Positions 48,660 to 57,755 of a stretch of 64,000 bases of DNA are shown piece by piece (the first letter of the stretch is position 1; each line of letters opens with the position of its first letter). The translations under genes were made by a program, and so were the position numbers. The DNA lies in assembly GCA_016287755.1 (NCBI GenBank), contig JAEEWT010000004.1:1-64000 (forward strand). Reading direction: 5' to 3'. The notes under the pieces are model-generated. The model worked only from the letters and a program-made list of their open reading frames with translations. It had not been told where the DNA came from and made no database searches. Source of the stretch: Prevotella sp. GTDB lineage: Bacteria > Bacteroidota > Bacteroidia > Bacteroidales > Bacteroidaceae.

Positions 48660-51245
48660 ATGAAAAGGTATTTTTTTTCGTTGATCATGATATGCGTGGT
48701 AAGCATACATGTATCCGCACAGTCATATCCTTATCAGAATCCCAACCTGAGTGCCAAGGAAAGGGCTAAAGATCTGTGCTCACGACTGACCCTTGAAGAG
48801 AAGGCACAGCTGATGCTCGATGAGAGTCCGGCCATTCCTCGTATGGGCATCAAGAAGTTCTTCTGGTGGAGCGAGTCCCTTCATGGTGCTGCGAACATGG
48901 ATCATGTAACGGTATTCCCTGAACCCATCGCCATGGCTTCTTCGTTTAATCCTTCATTATTATATAAGGTGTTCGACATTGCTTCCACGGAGTTCCGTGC
49001 ACAGTATAACGAACGCATGTATCGTGGTTCGGGAGAAGACGAGAAATTCCACAGTCTGAGTGTCTGGACACCGAATGTGAATATCTTCCGTGACCCGCGT
49101 TGGGGCAGGGGACAGGAAACCTATGGTGAAGATCCTTACCTGACCTCCGTGATGGGTACACAGGTGGTGAAGGGCTTACAGGGTCCTGAAGATGCGAAGT
49201 ACCGTAAGTTGTGGGCTTGTGCCAAGCATTATGCCGTGCACAGCGGACCCGAATACACCCGTCATACAGCCAATCTCACGAATGTTTCCCCAAGGGATAT
49301 GTGGGAAACGTACATGCCTGCCTTCAAGACCTTGGTGCAGGATGCGAAGGTGCGTGAGGTGATGTGTGCCTACCAGCGTCTTGACGATGATCCGTGCTGC
49401 GGTTCCCAGCGGTTGTTGCAGACCATCCTCCGCGATGAGTGGGGATTCCAGTATCTGGTGGTGAGCGACTGTGGTGCCGTGAGCGATTTCTATGAGTCGC
49501 ATAAGTCATCTTCCTCACCCGTACATGCTTCTGCCAAGGCTACCATTGCCGGTACCGACGTGGAGTGTGGTTTTGGGTATGCTTACAAGAGCATTCCTGA
49601 AGCCGTGCGTCGTGGCTTTATCACCGAAGAGGAAGTGGATAAGCATGTGATCCGTTTGTTGGAAGGTCGTTTCGACCTCGGTGAGATGGACGATCCTTCG
49701 CTGGTGGAGTGGTCGAAGATTCCTTACTCGAAGATGTCGTGCAAGGAGCATGCCCAGACAGCCGTCGATATGGCCCGTCAGACCATCGTGCTCCTGCAGA
49801 ACAAGAATGATATCCTCCCCCTGAAGAAGAATGCGGAGAAGATCGCCGTGATTGGTCCTAATGCCGACAATGCCCCTATGATGTGGGGTAACTACAACGG
49901 TATGCCGAACCATACGATCACCATTCTCGACGGAATCAAGAGCAAACAGAAGAAACTCTTCTATCATCCCGGGTGCGACCTGACCTACGACAAGGTGTTC
50001 GACTGTCTGATGGGCACCCAGTGCTCCTTCCAAGGGAAGAAGGGTGTGAAGGGTACGTTCTGGAACAACCGTAAGATGGAAGGCAAGCCTGTCACTACCC
50101 AGTACTACACCACACCGCTGGCTGTCACCACGGCAGGTATGCATAACTTCGCCCCTGGGGTGCAGTTAGAGGATTTCTCCGCCAAGTACGAAACGGTGTT
50201 CACCCCGAAAGAGAGTGGAGAATATGTGGTGAACGTGGAAGGCTGCGGTCATTTCGAACTCTATATCGACGGAGAGCAGAAATTCATGCATCATATCTGG
50301 CGCACTACGCCTAACCGTGTGACCATCCAGGCAGAGAAGGGAAAGAGCTATAACATCGAAGTACGCTTCTCGCATGTCCACACCTATAACGCCAACCTGA
50401 AGATCAACATCGCCAAGGAACAGTCTATCGACTACCAGCAGGTGATCGCTCAGCTGAAGGGTATCGACAAGGTGATCTTCGTGGGAGGTATCTCTGCTGC
50501 CCTCGAAGGGGAGGAGATGCCCGTGGATATCGAAGGCTTCAAGGGTGGCGACCGCACGAACATCGAACTACCGAAAGTGCAGCGCGACTTCCTCAAGGCA
50601 CTCAAGGAGGCTGGTAAGCAGGTAATCTTCGTGAACTGCTCCGGCTCATGTATTGCCCTGGAGCCCGAGACTGAGAACTGCGAGGCCATCGTACAGGCTT
50701 GGTATGCCGGTCAGGAGGGTGGTACAGCCATTGCCGACGTGCTCTTCGGTGACTATAACCCTGGCGGTAAGCTGCCCGTGACCTTCTATAAGAACAGTAA
50801 GCAGTTGCCCGACTACGAGGACTACTCCATGAAGGGTCGTACCTATCGTTATTTCAACGATCCGCTCTTTGCCTTCGGTTATGGCTTGAGCTATACCACA
50901 TTCGCTATCGACAATCCCCAGCTCACTATCGACAATGCGGGTAACGGAAAGCTTTCTGTGGATGTGGCCAATACAGGTAAGCGCGATGGTACCGAAGTGG
51001 TGCAGCTGTATATCCGTGATCTCTCAGATGCCGAAGGACCGAGCAAGTCGCTCCGTGGCTTCCAGCGGGTGAACGTGAAGGCAGGACAGAAAGCTACTGC
51101 AACCATAGCGCTTACACCGAAGAGTTTTGAGTTCTGGGATGCCGAGAGCAATACCATGCGCACCAAACCTGGGCGGTATGAGATTCTCTACGGAAGCAGT
51201 TCACAGGACAAGGATCTGAAGCGTCAGACCATCACCATCCAATAG
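48660..51245 (+). CDS. Glycoside hydrolase family 3 (beta-xylosidase/glucosidase-like)
   Basis: Signal peptide; GH3 nucleophile region YLVVSDCGAVSDF; PA14-like insert; C-terminal Fn3-like domain. Confidence 0.93.
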   Translation: MKRYFFSLIMICVVSIHVSAQSYPYQNPNLSAKERAKDLCSRLTLEEKAQLMLDESPAIPRMGIKKFFWWSESLHGAANMDHVTVFPEPIAMASSFNPSLLYKVFDIASTEFRAQYNERMYRGSGEDEKFHSLSVWTPNVNIFRDPRWGRGQETYGEDPYLTSVMGTQVVKGLQGPEDAKYRKLWACAKHYAVHSGPEYTRHTANLTNVSPRDMWETYMPAFKTLVQDAKVREVMCAYQRLDDDPCCGSQRLLQTILRDEWGFQYLVVSDCGAVSDFYESHKSSSSPVHASAKATIAGTDVECGFGYAYKSIPEAVRRGFITEEEVDKHVIRLLEGRFDLGEMDDPSLVEWSKIPYSKMSCKEHAQTAVDMARQTIVLLQNKNDILPLKKNAEKIAVIGPNADNAPMMWGNYNGMPNHTITILDGIKSKQKKLFYHPGCDLTYDKVFDCLMGTQCSFQGKKGVKGTFWNNRKMEGKPVTTQYYTTPLAVTTAGMHNFAPGVQLEDFSAKYETVFTPKESGEYVVNVEGCGHFELYIDGEQKFMHHIWRTTPNRVTIQAEKGKSYNIEVRFSHVHTYNANLKINIAKEQSIDYQQVIAQLKGIDKVIFVGGISAALEGEEMPVDIEGFKGGDRTNIELPKVQRDFLKALKEAGKQVIFVNCSGSCIALEPETENCEAIVQAWYAGQEGGTAIADVLFGDYNPGGKLPVTFYKNSKQLPDYEDYSMKGRTYRYFNDPLFAFGYGLSYTTFAIDNPQLTIDNAGNGKLSVDVANTGKRDGTEVVQLYIRDLSDAEGPSKSLRGFQRVNVKAGQKATATIALTPKSFEFWDAESNTMRTKPGRYEILYGSSSQDKDLKRQTITIQ

Positions 51246-51265
51246 TCACATTAACATCAAGCTAT

Positions 51266-52921
51266 ATGAAGAAAAGTATTATTTTTACCCTGTTCCTGGT
51301 TGTTGCCCTCGCAGCTGAAGCCCAGCCACGTCGAAATGCGCAGCCTCGTATCCTGTTGCCTGCAGAGTTAGACAGCACAAGGATCCAGAACCCGATGCTG
51401 TGGGCCGACGTGCCCGATCCTGATATCATCCGCGTGGATGATACCTTCTATCTTGTCTCTACCACGATGCACCTGATGCCAGGAGCGCCGATCATGGCGT
51501 CGAAGGACCTTCGAAACTGGGAGACCATCGGTTATATCTTTGATAAGCTCACCGATTCACCGAAGTATGACCTGCTGGAAGGAACGGTCTATGGCCGCGG
51601 TCAGTGGGCTACCTCACTGCAATATCATAATGGTAAGTTCTATGCCTTGCTGGCTCCCAACGAGCAGGGGGCCATGGGCGACACCTATATCTTCTCTGCC
51701 GAGAAGGCTGCAGGACCGTGGAACCTTGTGTCAAGAATGCGCCATTTCCACGACTGCTCCCTGTTCTTCGATGATGACAACAGGGTGTATGTGATCTATG
51801 GCACGGGTGAGATGATGGAGCTGAAACCCGATCTCTCTGATGTCATTGAAGGCACCTACCAGCATATCTTCCAGCGTGAGGCTGATGAGAACGGACTTCT
51901 GGAGGGTTCGCGCATGATCAAGCATAACGGGAAGTACTACCTGATGATGATCTCCCAGGCTAACGGTCCTGGACGGCATCGTCGTGAGGTATGTTACCGT
52001 GCAGACGATATTCACGGTCCGTACGAGAAGAACGTGATTCTGGAGAGTGAGTTCAGTACCTTTGGCTATGTAGGACAAGGTACGATTGTGGATACGAAGG
52101 ACGGCGACTGGTATGGTATCATCTTCCAGGACCGCGGTGGTGTAGGACGAGTGCTTACACTCTCTCCCTGTCGTTGGATCGACGGGTGGCCGCTGATTGG
52201 TGATGAGAACGGAAAGGTGCCTTTGACCTTGCGTCCGCTGAAGAGTGGCGAACCCGAGACTACCATCGTGAAAGCTGATGATTTCTCAGATTCCAAGCTC
52301 GGTCTGCACTGGCAATGGAACCACAATCCCATCGACAAGGCATGGTCGTTGACAGAACGTCCTGGCTTCCTGCGCTTAAAGACCAACCGTGTGGTGGAGA
52401 ACCTCTATCTGGCTCCGAACACGTTGACACAGCGTATGGAGGGTCCGGCATGCAGTGCCTGTGTCCTGATAGACTATTCACACATGAAGGATGGCGACTG
52501 TGCCGGCTTTGCGGTATTCAACAGCGACACCGGTTCGCTTACCTTGAAGAAAAGAGGAAAGAAGGTATATCTGGAGATGGAAGAGCTGTCGGCGCAGTTG
52601 TCCGATCGGGAGAAGGCTATCACTAAATACGACGAGAAGATGATATCGGGAGTTGCGCTCTCGTCTAAGTCATCCAAGGTTTGGCTGCGCATCGATGGTG
52701 ACTTCAGTCCTGTTCAGCGTGGTGGTAAGGATGCGGCCAATTTCTACTATAGCATCGACGGTGAGAATTGGACACAGATCGGTACCAAGGATTACAAGAT
52801 GCGCTTCGACTGGCGTCGTTTCTTCATGGGGTCGAAGTACAGCATCTTCAACTATGCGACCAAGAAAGCGGGCGGCTACATCGATGTGGATCGGTTTGAT
52901 TATTCCAGAATAAATCCATAA
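51266..52921 (+). CDS. Glycoside hydrolase family 43
   Basis: NPMLWADVPDPDIIRVDDTFYLVSTTMHLMPGAPIMASKDLRNWE. Confidence 0.93.
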   Translation: MKKSIIFTLFLVVALAAEAQPRRNAQPRILLPAELDSTRIQNPMLWADVPDPDIIRVDDTFYLVSTTMHLMPGAPIMASKDLRNWETIGYIFDKLTDSPKYDLLEGTVYGRGQWATSLQYHNGKFYALLAPNEQGAMGDTYIFSAEKAAGPWNLVSRMRHFHDCSLFFDDDNRVYVIYGTGEMMELKPDLSDVIEGTYQHIFQREADENGLLEGSRMIKHNGKYYLMMISQANGPGRHRREVCYRADDIHGPYEKNVILESEFSTFGYVGQGTIVDTKDGDWYGIIFQDRGGVGRVLTLSPCRWIDGWPLIGDENGKVPLTLRPLKSGEPETTIVKADDFSDSKLGLHWQWNHNPIDKAWSLTERPGFLRLKTNRVVENLYLAPNTLTQRMEGPACSACVLIDYSHMKDGDCAGFAVFNSDTGSLTLKKRGKKVYLEMEELSAQLSDREKAITKYDEKMISGVALSSKSSKVWLRIDGDFSPVQRGGKDAANFYYSIDGENWTQIGTKDYKMRFDWRRFFMGSKYSIFNYATKKAGGYIDVDRFDYSRINP

Positions 52922-52958
52922 ATAAACGAGATTTATTTTGTACTTCACTCACTTATTC

Positions 52959-52989
52959 GTACCTTTGCATTCCGTATCGCAAAGGTACG
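52959..52989. promoter_or_regulatory. Perfect 11-bp inverted repeat CGTACCTTTGC-N9-GCAAAGGTACG followed by a T-run
   Basis: Arms 52959-52969 and 52979-52989; each arm contains TACCTTTG on one strand. Confidence 0.8.
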
Positions 52990-53007
52990 ATTTTTTTATT
53001 TCTTATT

Positions 53008-55083
53008 ATGAAGTACAAAGTATTATTCAACAAGCGCGAAGCCCTGAAGTTTACGCAGTTCAGTAACAAGGGCTATGCACTCTTCTCTTGTCTGGGGAAG
53101 GTGGTACTTGTTGGTGTCCTCAGCGTCCCTACGCTCACTTATGCGAAGGCCGATGGCGTGAGTACGGATACCGACAAGGTGGATTCCACCACCTGGAAGA
53201 CCAACAGGGAGGTAGTGCTCGATGGGGTCGAAGTAACCGGCTCGCGCGCTCCGCTTACTTTAGGGCAAGCGGCGAGAATGGTAGTTGTACTGGACCGCGA
53301 TCAGATTGCGCAGGCGCCAGTACAGAGTGTTAACGATTTGCTGAAATACGCCGTCGGCGTGGATGTCAGACAGCGGGCCCCATTGGGTGCGCAGACCGAC
53401 ATCAGTATCCGGGGAGGCACCTCAGAGCAGATCACCATCCTGCTCAACGGCATCAATATCTGTGATCCCCAAACGGGACATAATGCCTTTGATCTTCCTG
53501 TTGACATCAGTGACATTGAGCGTATCGAAGTGCTGGAAGGACCGGCAGGGCGCGTCTTTGGCACTTCCTCTCTGCTGGGAGCTATCAATGTGGTGACGAA
53601 GATGCCTAAGCAGACCAGTGCCGATGTGCATGCTGAGGGGGGCTCCTTCGGCTATCTCTCATCGGGTGCACGAGGGAACTGGCTGTACGGCAAATGGAAC
53701 AACCAAGTGAGCGGTAGCTATGCCCGTAGCGATGGCTACAGTCGTTCAAAGGACGGTCGTCTGAACGCTGGTTTCGAAGGCAGTAAGCTGTTCTACCAAG
53801 GACAGTATGAAGACGATGCCTTGCGGGTCAGCTGGCATGCGGGAGTCCGCATGAAAGGGTGGGGAAGCAGTACGTCGTACGCCACACCGAAATGGAAGGC
53901 AGATAACCAGTTTGAACATACCGATAAGATATACACGGCCATTCAGGCTGAGACGAAGCAGGGCACCTTCCATTTCCATCCTTCTATCTATTGGAACCAG
54001 AGTCGTGATCGCTATGAAGGCTATCACGGTCAGCCGGATTTGATGAAGTATAATTATAACAGGTCGAATGTCTGCGGAGTGAACCTGAACAGCTATTTCG
54101 ACTGGGTTGGCGGGCGCACAGCCTTTGGGGCTGAGTTCCGCAATGAAGACTTGGTGAGTGGAAACCTCGGTGAGCCTTTGCATACACCCGTTCATATCCA
54201 TGGTACCGACCGTGACTATACCCTCGGACTGAACCGTACGAACATGAGTTTCCATCTGGAGCATAACATCCTGTTACGGCAGTTCACGCTCTCTGCGGGC
54301 TTCATCGCCGTGAAGAACACGTGGAACGAGATGCCGTTCAAGGTATATCCGGGTTTAGATATGAGCTATCGACTGGGGAACCATTGGAAGGTATATGCCT
54401 CTTATAACTCGTCGTTGCGCATGCCGTCGTTTACTGAACTGTACTATAGCGTAGGCGGTCATAAGGCCGACAAATACCTGAAACCCGAGGAACTGCATGC
54501 CGTGGAAGGCGGGGTGAAATACCTCTCGCGTGTGGTTACTGCCAGTGCTAGCGTGTTCCATCATCATAGCAGGAACATGATCGACTGGATTCTCGACACC
54601 TCCGTGACTGATCCGGTATGGGAAAGCGTGAACCATACGAAGGTGAACACCATGGGCGTTGAAACAGCCTGTGATATCCATTTCCATGAGTTGTGGCCAT
54701 CCCAGCAGTTCCTGCAGTCGTTCCGCATAGCCTATACCTACCTGAATGAAGACAAGAAGGCTGGGGAGCATATCCAGTCGCAGTATTCCTTGGAGTACCT
54801 CCGTCACAAGCTGACGGCTTCCTTGCAACTGCATCTGATCTCGTATCTGGATATGGGCATCAACTACCGCTTCCAGGACCGTGTGGGCAGCTATACTAAT
54901 CTGGAGGGGGAAACCAAAAACTACTCTCCTTATGGTATCACAGATATACGTCTATCCTGGAACCATCCACGCTATACCTTGTATGTAGAGGGTAACAATC
55001 TCTTCGACAAGACCTATGTGGATTACGGACTGGTGCCGCAGCCCGGGTTCTGGGTTAGTGTTGGTGTAACAATTAGGTTATAG
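53008..55083 (+). CDS. TonB-dependent outer membrane receptor (BtuB-like)
   Basis: Plug TDISIRGGTSEQITILLNGINICDPQTGHNAFDLPV; barrel; C-terminal aromatic/basic end. Confidence 0.9.
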   Translation: MKYKVLFNKREALKFTQFSNKGYALFSCLGKVVLVGVLSVPTLTYAKADGVSTDTDKVDSTTWKTNREVVLDGVEVTGSRAPLTLGQAARMVVVLDRDQIAQAPVQSVNDLLKYAVGVDVRQRAPLGAQTDISIRGGTSEQITILLNGINICDPQTGHNAFDLPVDISDIERIEVLEGPAGRVFGTSSLLGAINVVTKMPKQTSADVHAEGGSFGYLSSGARGNWLYGKWNNQVSGSYARSDGYSRSKDGRLNAGFEGSKLFYQGQYEDDALRVSWHAGVRMKGWGSSTSYATPKWKADNQFEHTDKIYTAIQAETKQGTFHFHPSIYWNQSRDRYEGYHGQPDLMKYNYNRSNVCGVNLNSYFDWVGGRTAFGAEFRNEDLVSGNLGEPLHTPVHIHGTDRDYTLGLNRTNMSFHLEHNILLRQFTLSAGFIAVKNTWNEMPFKVYPGLDMSYRLGNHWKVYASYNSSLRMPSFTELYYSVGGHKADKYLKPEELHAVEGGVKYLSRVVTASASVFHHHSRNMIDWILDTSVTDPVWESVNHTKVNTMGVETACDIHFHELWPSQQFLQSFRIAYTYLNEDKKAGEHIQSQYSLEYLRHKLTASLQLHLISYLDMGINYRFQDRVGSYTNLEGETKNYSPYGITDIRLSWNHPRYTLYVEGNNLFDKTYVDYGLVPQPGFWVSVGVTIRL

Positions 55084-55112
55084 AGAGGCAAGAAGCAAGA
55101 GTTGTTTTTTTT

Positions 55113-55229
55113 AGAAGCAAGAAGCAAGAGGCAAGAAGCAAGAGAATACTACTGAAATATCGTATTCATGCATCAAACCACTTGTACTCGAAGCATATCT
55201 CCTGCTTCTTGCCTCTTGCTTCTTGCCTC
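55113..55229. repeat. Heptamer-armed inverted element (copy C)
   Basis: AAGCAAG/AGGCAAG arms around a core 45/56 identical to copy B. Confidence 0.8.
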
Positions 55230-55277
55230 ATGTTTCACGCCTCTTGCCTCGAACTCCTGCAACTTGGTTTGAAGGAG

Positions 55278-56702
55278 TTACCCAAACAACTCCCTGAGTG
55301 CCTCTTCCACTTTCCGGACTGGATGCAGTTCAATCTTGAACTTCTTTGTGTTCAGTCCGGAAAGATTATGTTTGGGGATGATCATGTGCTGGAAGCCTAG
55401 TTTCTCGGCTTCAGCGATGCGCTGCTCGATGCGGTTAACAGGTCGTACCTCCCCGCTCAGTCCTACCTCTCCTGCCATGCACCACCCTGATTCAATGGGG
55501 GTGTCAACATTACTCGATAACACTGCGGCAATAACACTGAGATCCATGGCGAGGTCGGTCACCCTTAAACCACCAGCAATATTGATAAACACATCCTTCT
55601 GCATCAGTTTGAAACCCACTCGTTTCTCCAGCACGGCGAGCAACATGTTCAGTCGTCGTTGGTCAAACCCTGTGGCTGTACGCTGAGGTGTACCATAGGC
55701 GGCAGAGGAAACCAAGGCCTGGGTCTCTACAAGGAACGGACGGATGCCCTCAATAGCAGAAGAGATGGCAATACCACTCAGTCCGTCGTGATCCTGTGTC
55801 AGCAACAGTTCCGATGGATTACTCACCTGACGGAGTCCGCTTTCCTGCATCTCGTAGATGCCTAATTCCGATGTACTGCCAAAACGGTTTTTGATGCTTC
55901 GCAGGATGCGGTACATATAATGTTGGTCACCTTCGAACTGGATCACAGTATCCACGATATGCTCTAAGATCTTCGGTCCTGCCAGTGTGCCTTCCTTGGT
56001 GATATGACCGATCAGGATGACGGGTACGCCACTCGACTTGGCAAAGCGGAGCAGGGCAGAGGCGCATTCGCGTACCTGTGAGATGCTTCCCGGTGAGCTC
56101 TCCACATCCTCGGTGGAGATGGTCTGGATGGAGTCAATCACCACCAGTTCAGGCTGCACCTCCTTGATATGGTCAAAGATAGCCTCAAGAGAGTTCTCAC
56201 ATAATATGAGGAAGTTCTCAAGTGAAGAATGTAATTGTCCATTATCCATTGTCAATTGTCCATTGCTTAAAATGCGTTCAGCGCGCATTTTAAGCTGGTG
56301 TGCACTTTCCTCTCCGCTTACATACAACACCTTTTTTTCGGGCATACGGAGGGCGGTCTGCAACGAAAGGGTACTCTTTCCAATACCTGGCTCACCACCC
56401 AAAAGGACGATACTGCCAGGAACCAATCCGCCACCTAACACGCGGTTCAGCTCCTCATCATGCATATCAACTCTTGGTTCATCTTTTGCTGATATCTCCC
56501 TGAGTCGCAACACCTTGGCTGTATTACCTCCTCTATTGGAGATGGACCCACCACCGAAGCTCCCTCTTCCTTTAGATGGGGATGAAGGGACGCTGATCTC
56601 CTTGAAGGTGTTCCATTGTCCGCAGGCCGGACACTTACCGATCCACTTCGCTGATTCCTGTCCACAGTTCTCGCAGACGTATGCTATCTTGTCTTTTGCC
56701 AT
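55278..56702 (-). CDS. radA: DNA repair protein RadA
   Basis: Zn finger CENCGQESAKWIGKCPACGQWNT; GGEPGIGKSTLSLQ; KNRFGSTSELGIYEM. Confidence 0.96.
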   Translation of the reverse strand: MAKDKIAYVCENCGQESAKWIGKCPACGQWNTFKEISVPSSPSKGRGSFGGGSISNRGGNTAKVLRLREISAKDEPRVDMHDEELNRVLGGGLVPGSIVLLGGEPGIGKSTLSLQTALRMPEKKVLYVSGEESAHQLKMRAERILSNGQLTMDNGQLHSSLENFLILCENSLEAIFDHIKEVQPELVVIDSIQTISTEDVESSPGSISQVRECASALLRFAKSSGVPVILIGHITKEGTLAGPKILEHIVDTVIQFEGDQHYMYRILRSIKNRFGSTSELGIYEMQESGLRQVSNPSELLLTQDHDGLSGIAISSAIEGIRPFLVETQALVSSAAYGTPQRTATGFDQRRLNMLLAVLEKRVGFKLMQKDVFINIAGGLRVTDLAMDLSVIAAVLSSNVDTPIESGWCMAGEVGLSGEVRPVNRIEQRIAEAEKLGFQHMIIPKHNLSGLNTKKFKIELHPVRKVEEALRELFG

Positions 56703-56842
56703 ATCTCTCAATTATTTCTGCAAAAATACAAAAAAAACTGAAATACGCTCCACGAATCATACTTATTTTACGAATTCTTTTGTCAGTACTTTCGTAATCC
56801 AAATTAAATGATTACTTTTGCATCGCCCTTAAAGGTTATGCA

Positions 56843-57754
56843 ATGAGGAGATATTTTGTATTCATGATATTGAGCATGTTACTTTTCTCGTGCGGAAAAT
56901 CGTATGAGGAACAGAAACGTTTGTCACGGGCAGAAAAGGCACGACTGGCAAAAGAAGATTCTTTGGCGTTGAAGGTGGGCACGTTGCCTACACTCGACTG
57001 CCTGCCGCTCTTCGTGGCCTACGACCATCATTTCTTTGAGAAGTATGGCGAAGATGTGCGCGTCAAGCCCTATCAGTCGCAGATTGACTGTGACGACGCT
57101 ATGCTGAAAGGGAAGATCGAAGGGAATGTCACTGATGTAGTGCGGGCCCAGCGTATGCGTCATAGGGGCACGGCCCTGCGGTATGTATCTTCCACCAATG
57201 CCTATTGGCAGCTGTTCGGTAACCGTTTGTCACGTATCCACGAGCTCAAGCAACTACAGGATAAGATGGTGGGCATGGCCCGCTATTCCGTGACCGATAT
57301 GATGACCTCCATGGCCGTTGACAGTGCCAAGCTCAAATCGGAATATGTGTTCCGCATCCAGATCAACGATCCTGTCATCCGTCTGCGTATGCTGGTCAAC
57401 AACGAACTCGATGCGATGTTCTTCACGGAGCCGCAGGCAACAGCGGCACGTATTCAGAAACACCCCATACTGATGGATTCGCGGAAAAAGGACCTCCGTA
57501 TGGGAGCCATCGTTTTCAAGGAGAAAGCCATTGCCGACAAGCGGCGCCAGAAACAACTCACCGCTTTTATCAAAGCTTATAATGAGGCATGCGATAGCAT
57601 CAATCAACGCGGTATGGCATTCTATGGCGATATCATCAAGAAATACACCAAGGCTGATGACCGCACTGTGAAGGCTCTGCCGGTATTGAAGTTCGAACAT
57701 GCCAAGGCACCTCGTCAGAAGGATCTTGACCGTGCCGACCAATGGTTGAAATAG
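56843..57754 (+). CDS. NMT1/THI5-like periplasmic substrate-binding lipoprotein
   Basis: Lipobox LLFSCGKS; KVGTLPTLDCLPLFVAYDHHFFEKYGEDV. Confidence 0.7.
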   Translation: MRRYFVFMILSMLLFSCGKSYEEQKRLSRAEKARLAKEDSLALKVGTLPTLDCLPLFVAYDHHFFEKYGEDVRVKPYQSQIDCDDAMLKGKIEGNVTDVVRAQRMRHRGTALRYVSSTNAYWQLFGNRLSRIHELKQLQDKMVGMARYSVTDMMTSMAVDSAKLKSEYVFRIQINDPVIRLRMLVNNELDAMFFTEPQATAARIQKHPILMDSRKKDLRMGAIVFKEKAIADKRRQKQLTAFIKAYNEACDSINQRGMAFYGDIIKKYTKADDRTVKALPVLKFEHAKAPRQKDLDRADQWLK

Positions 57755-57755
57755 T

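Noticed and set aside
50900-50945. Heptamer-repeat insertion in the GH3 gene (DNPQLTIDNAGNG)
   Set aside because: Resembles the RadA DNGQLTMDNGQL insert, but the DNA is not a clean 7-bp repeat, so chance similarity is likely.
52922-53007. Cobalamin riboswitch before the BtuB-like receptor
   Set aside because: Only ~86 nt of intergenic DNA, too short for the full aptamer, and no B12-box-like sequence recognised.
53008-55083. TonB receptor as part of the sulfur regulon
   Set aside because: No TACC-N10-GGTA palindrome was found upstream and it follows GH3/GH43 genes.
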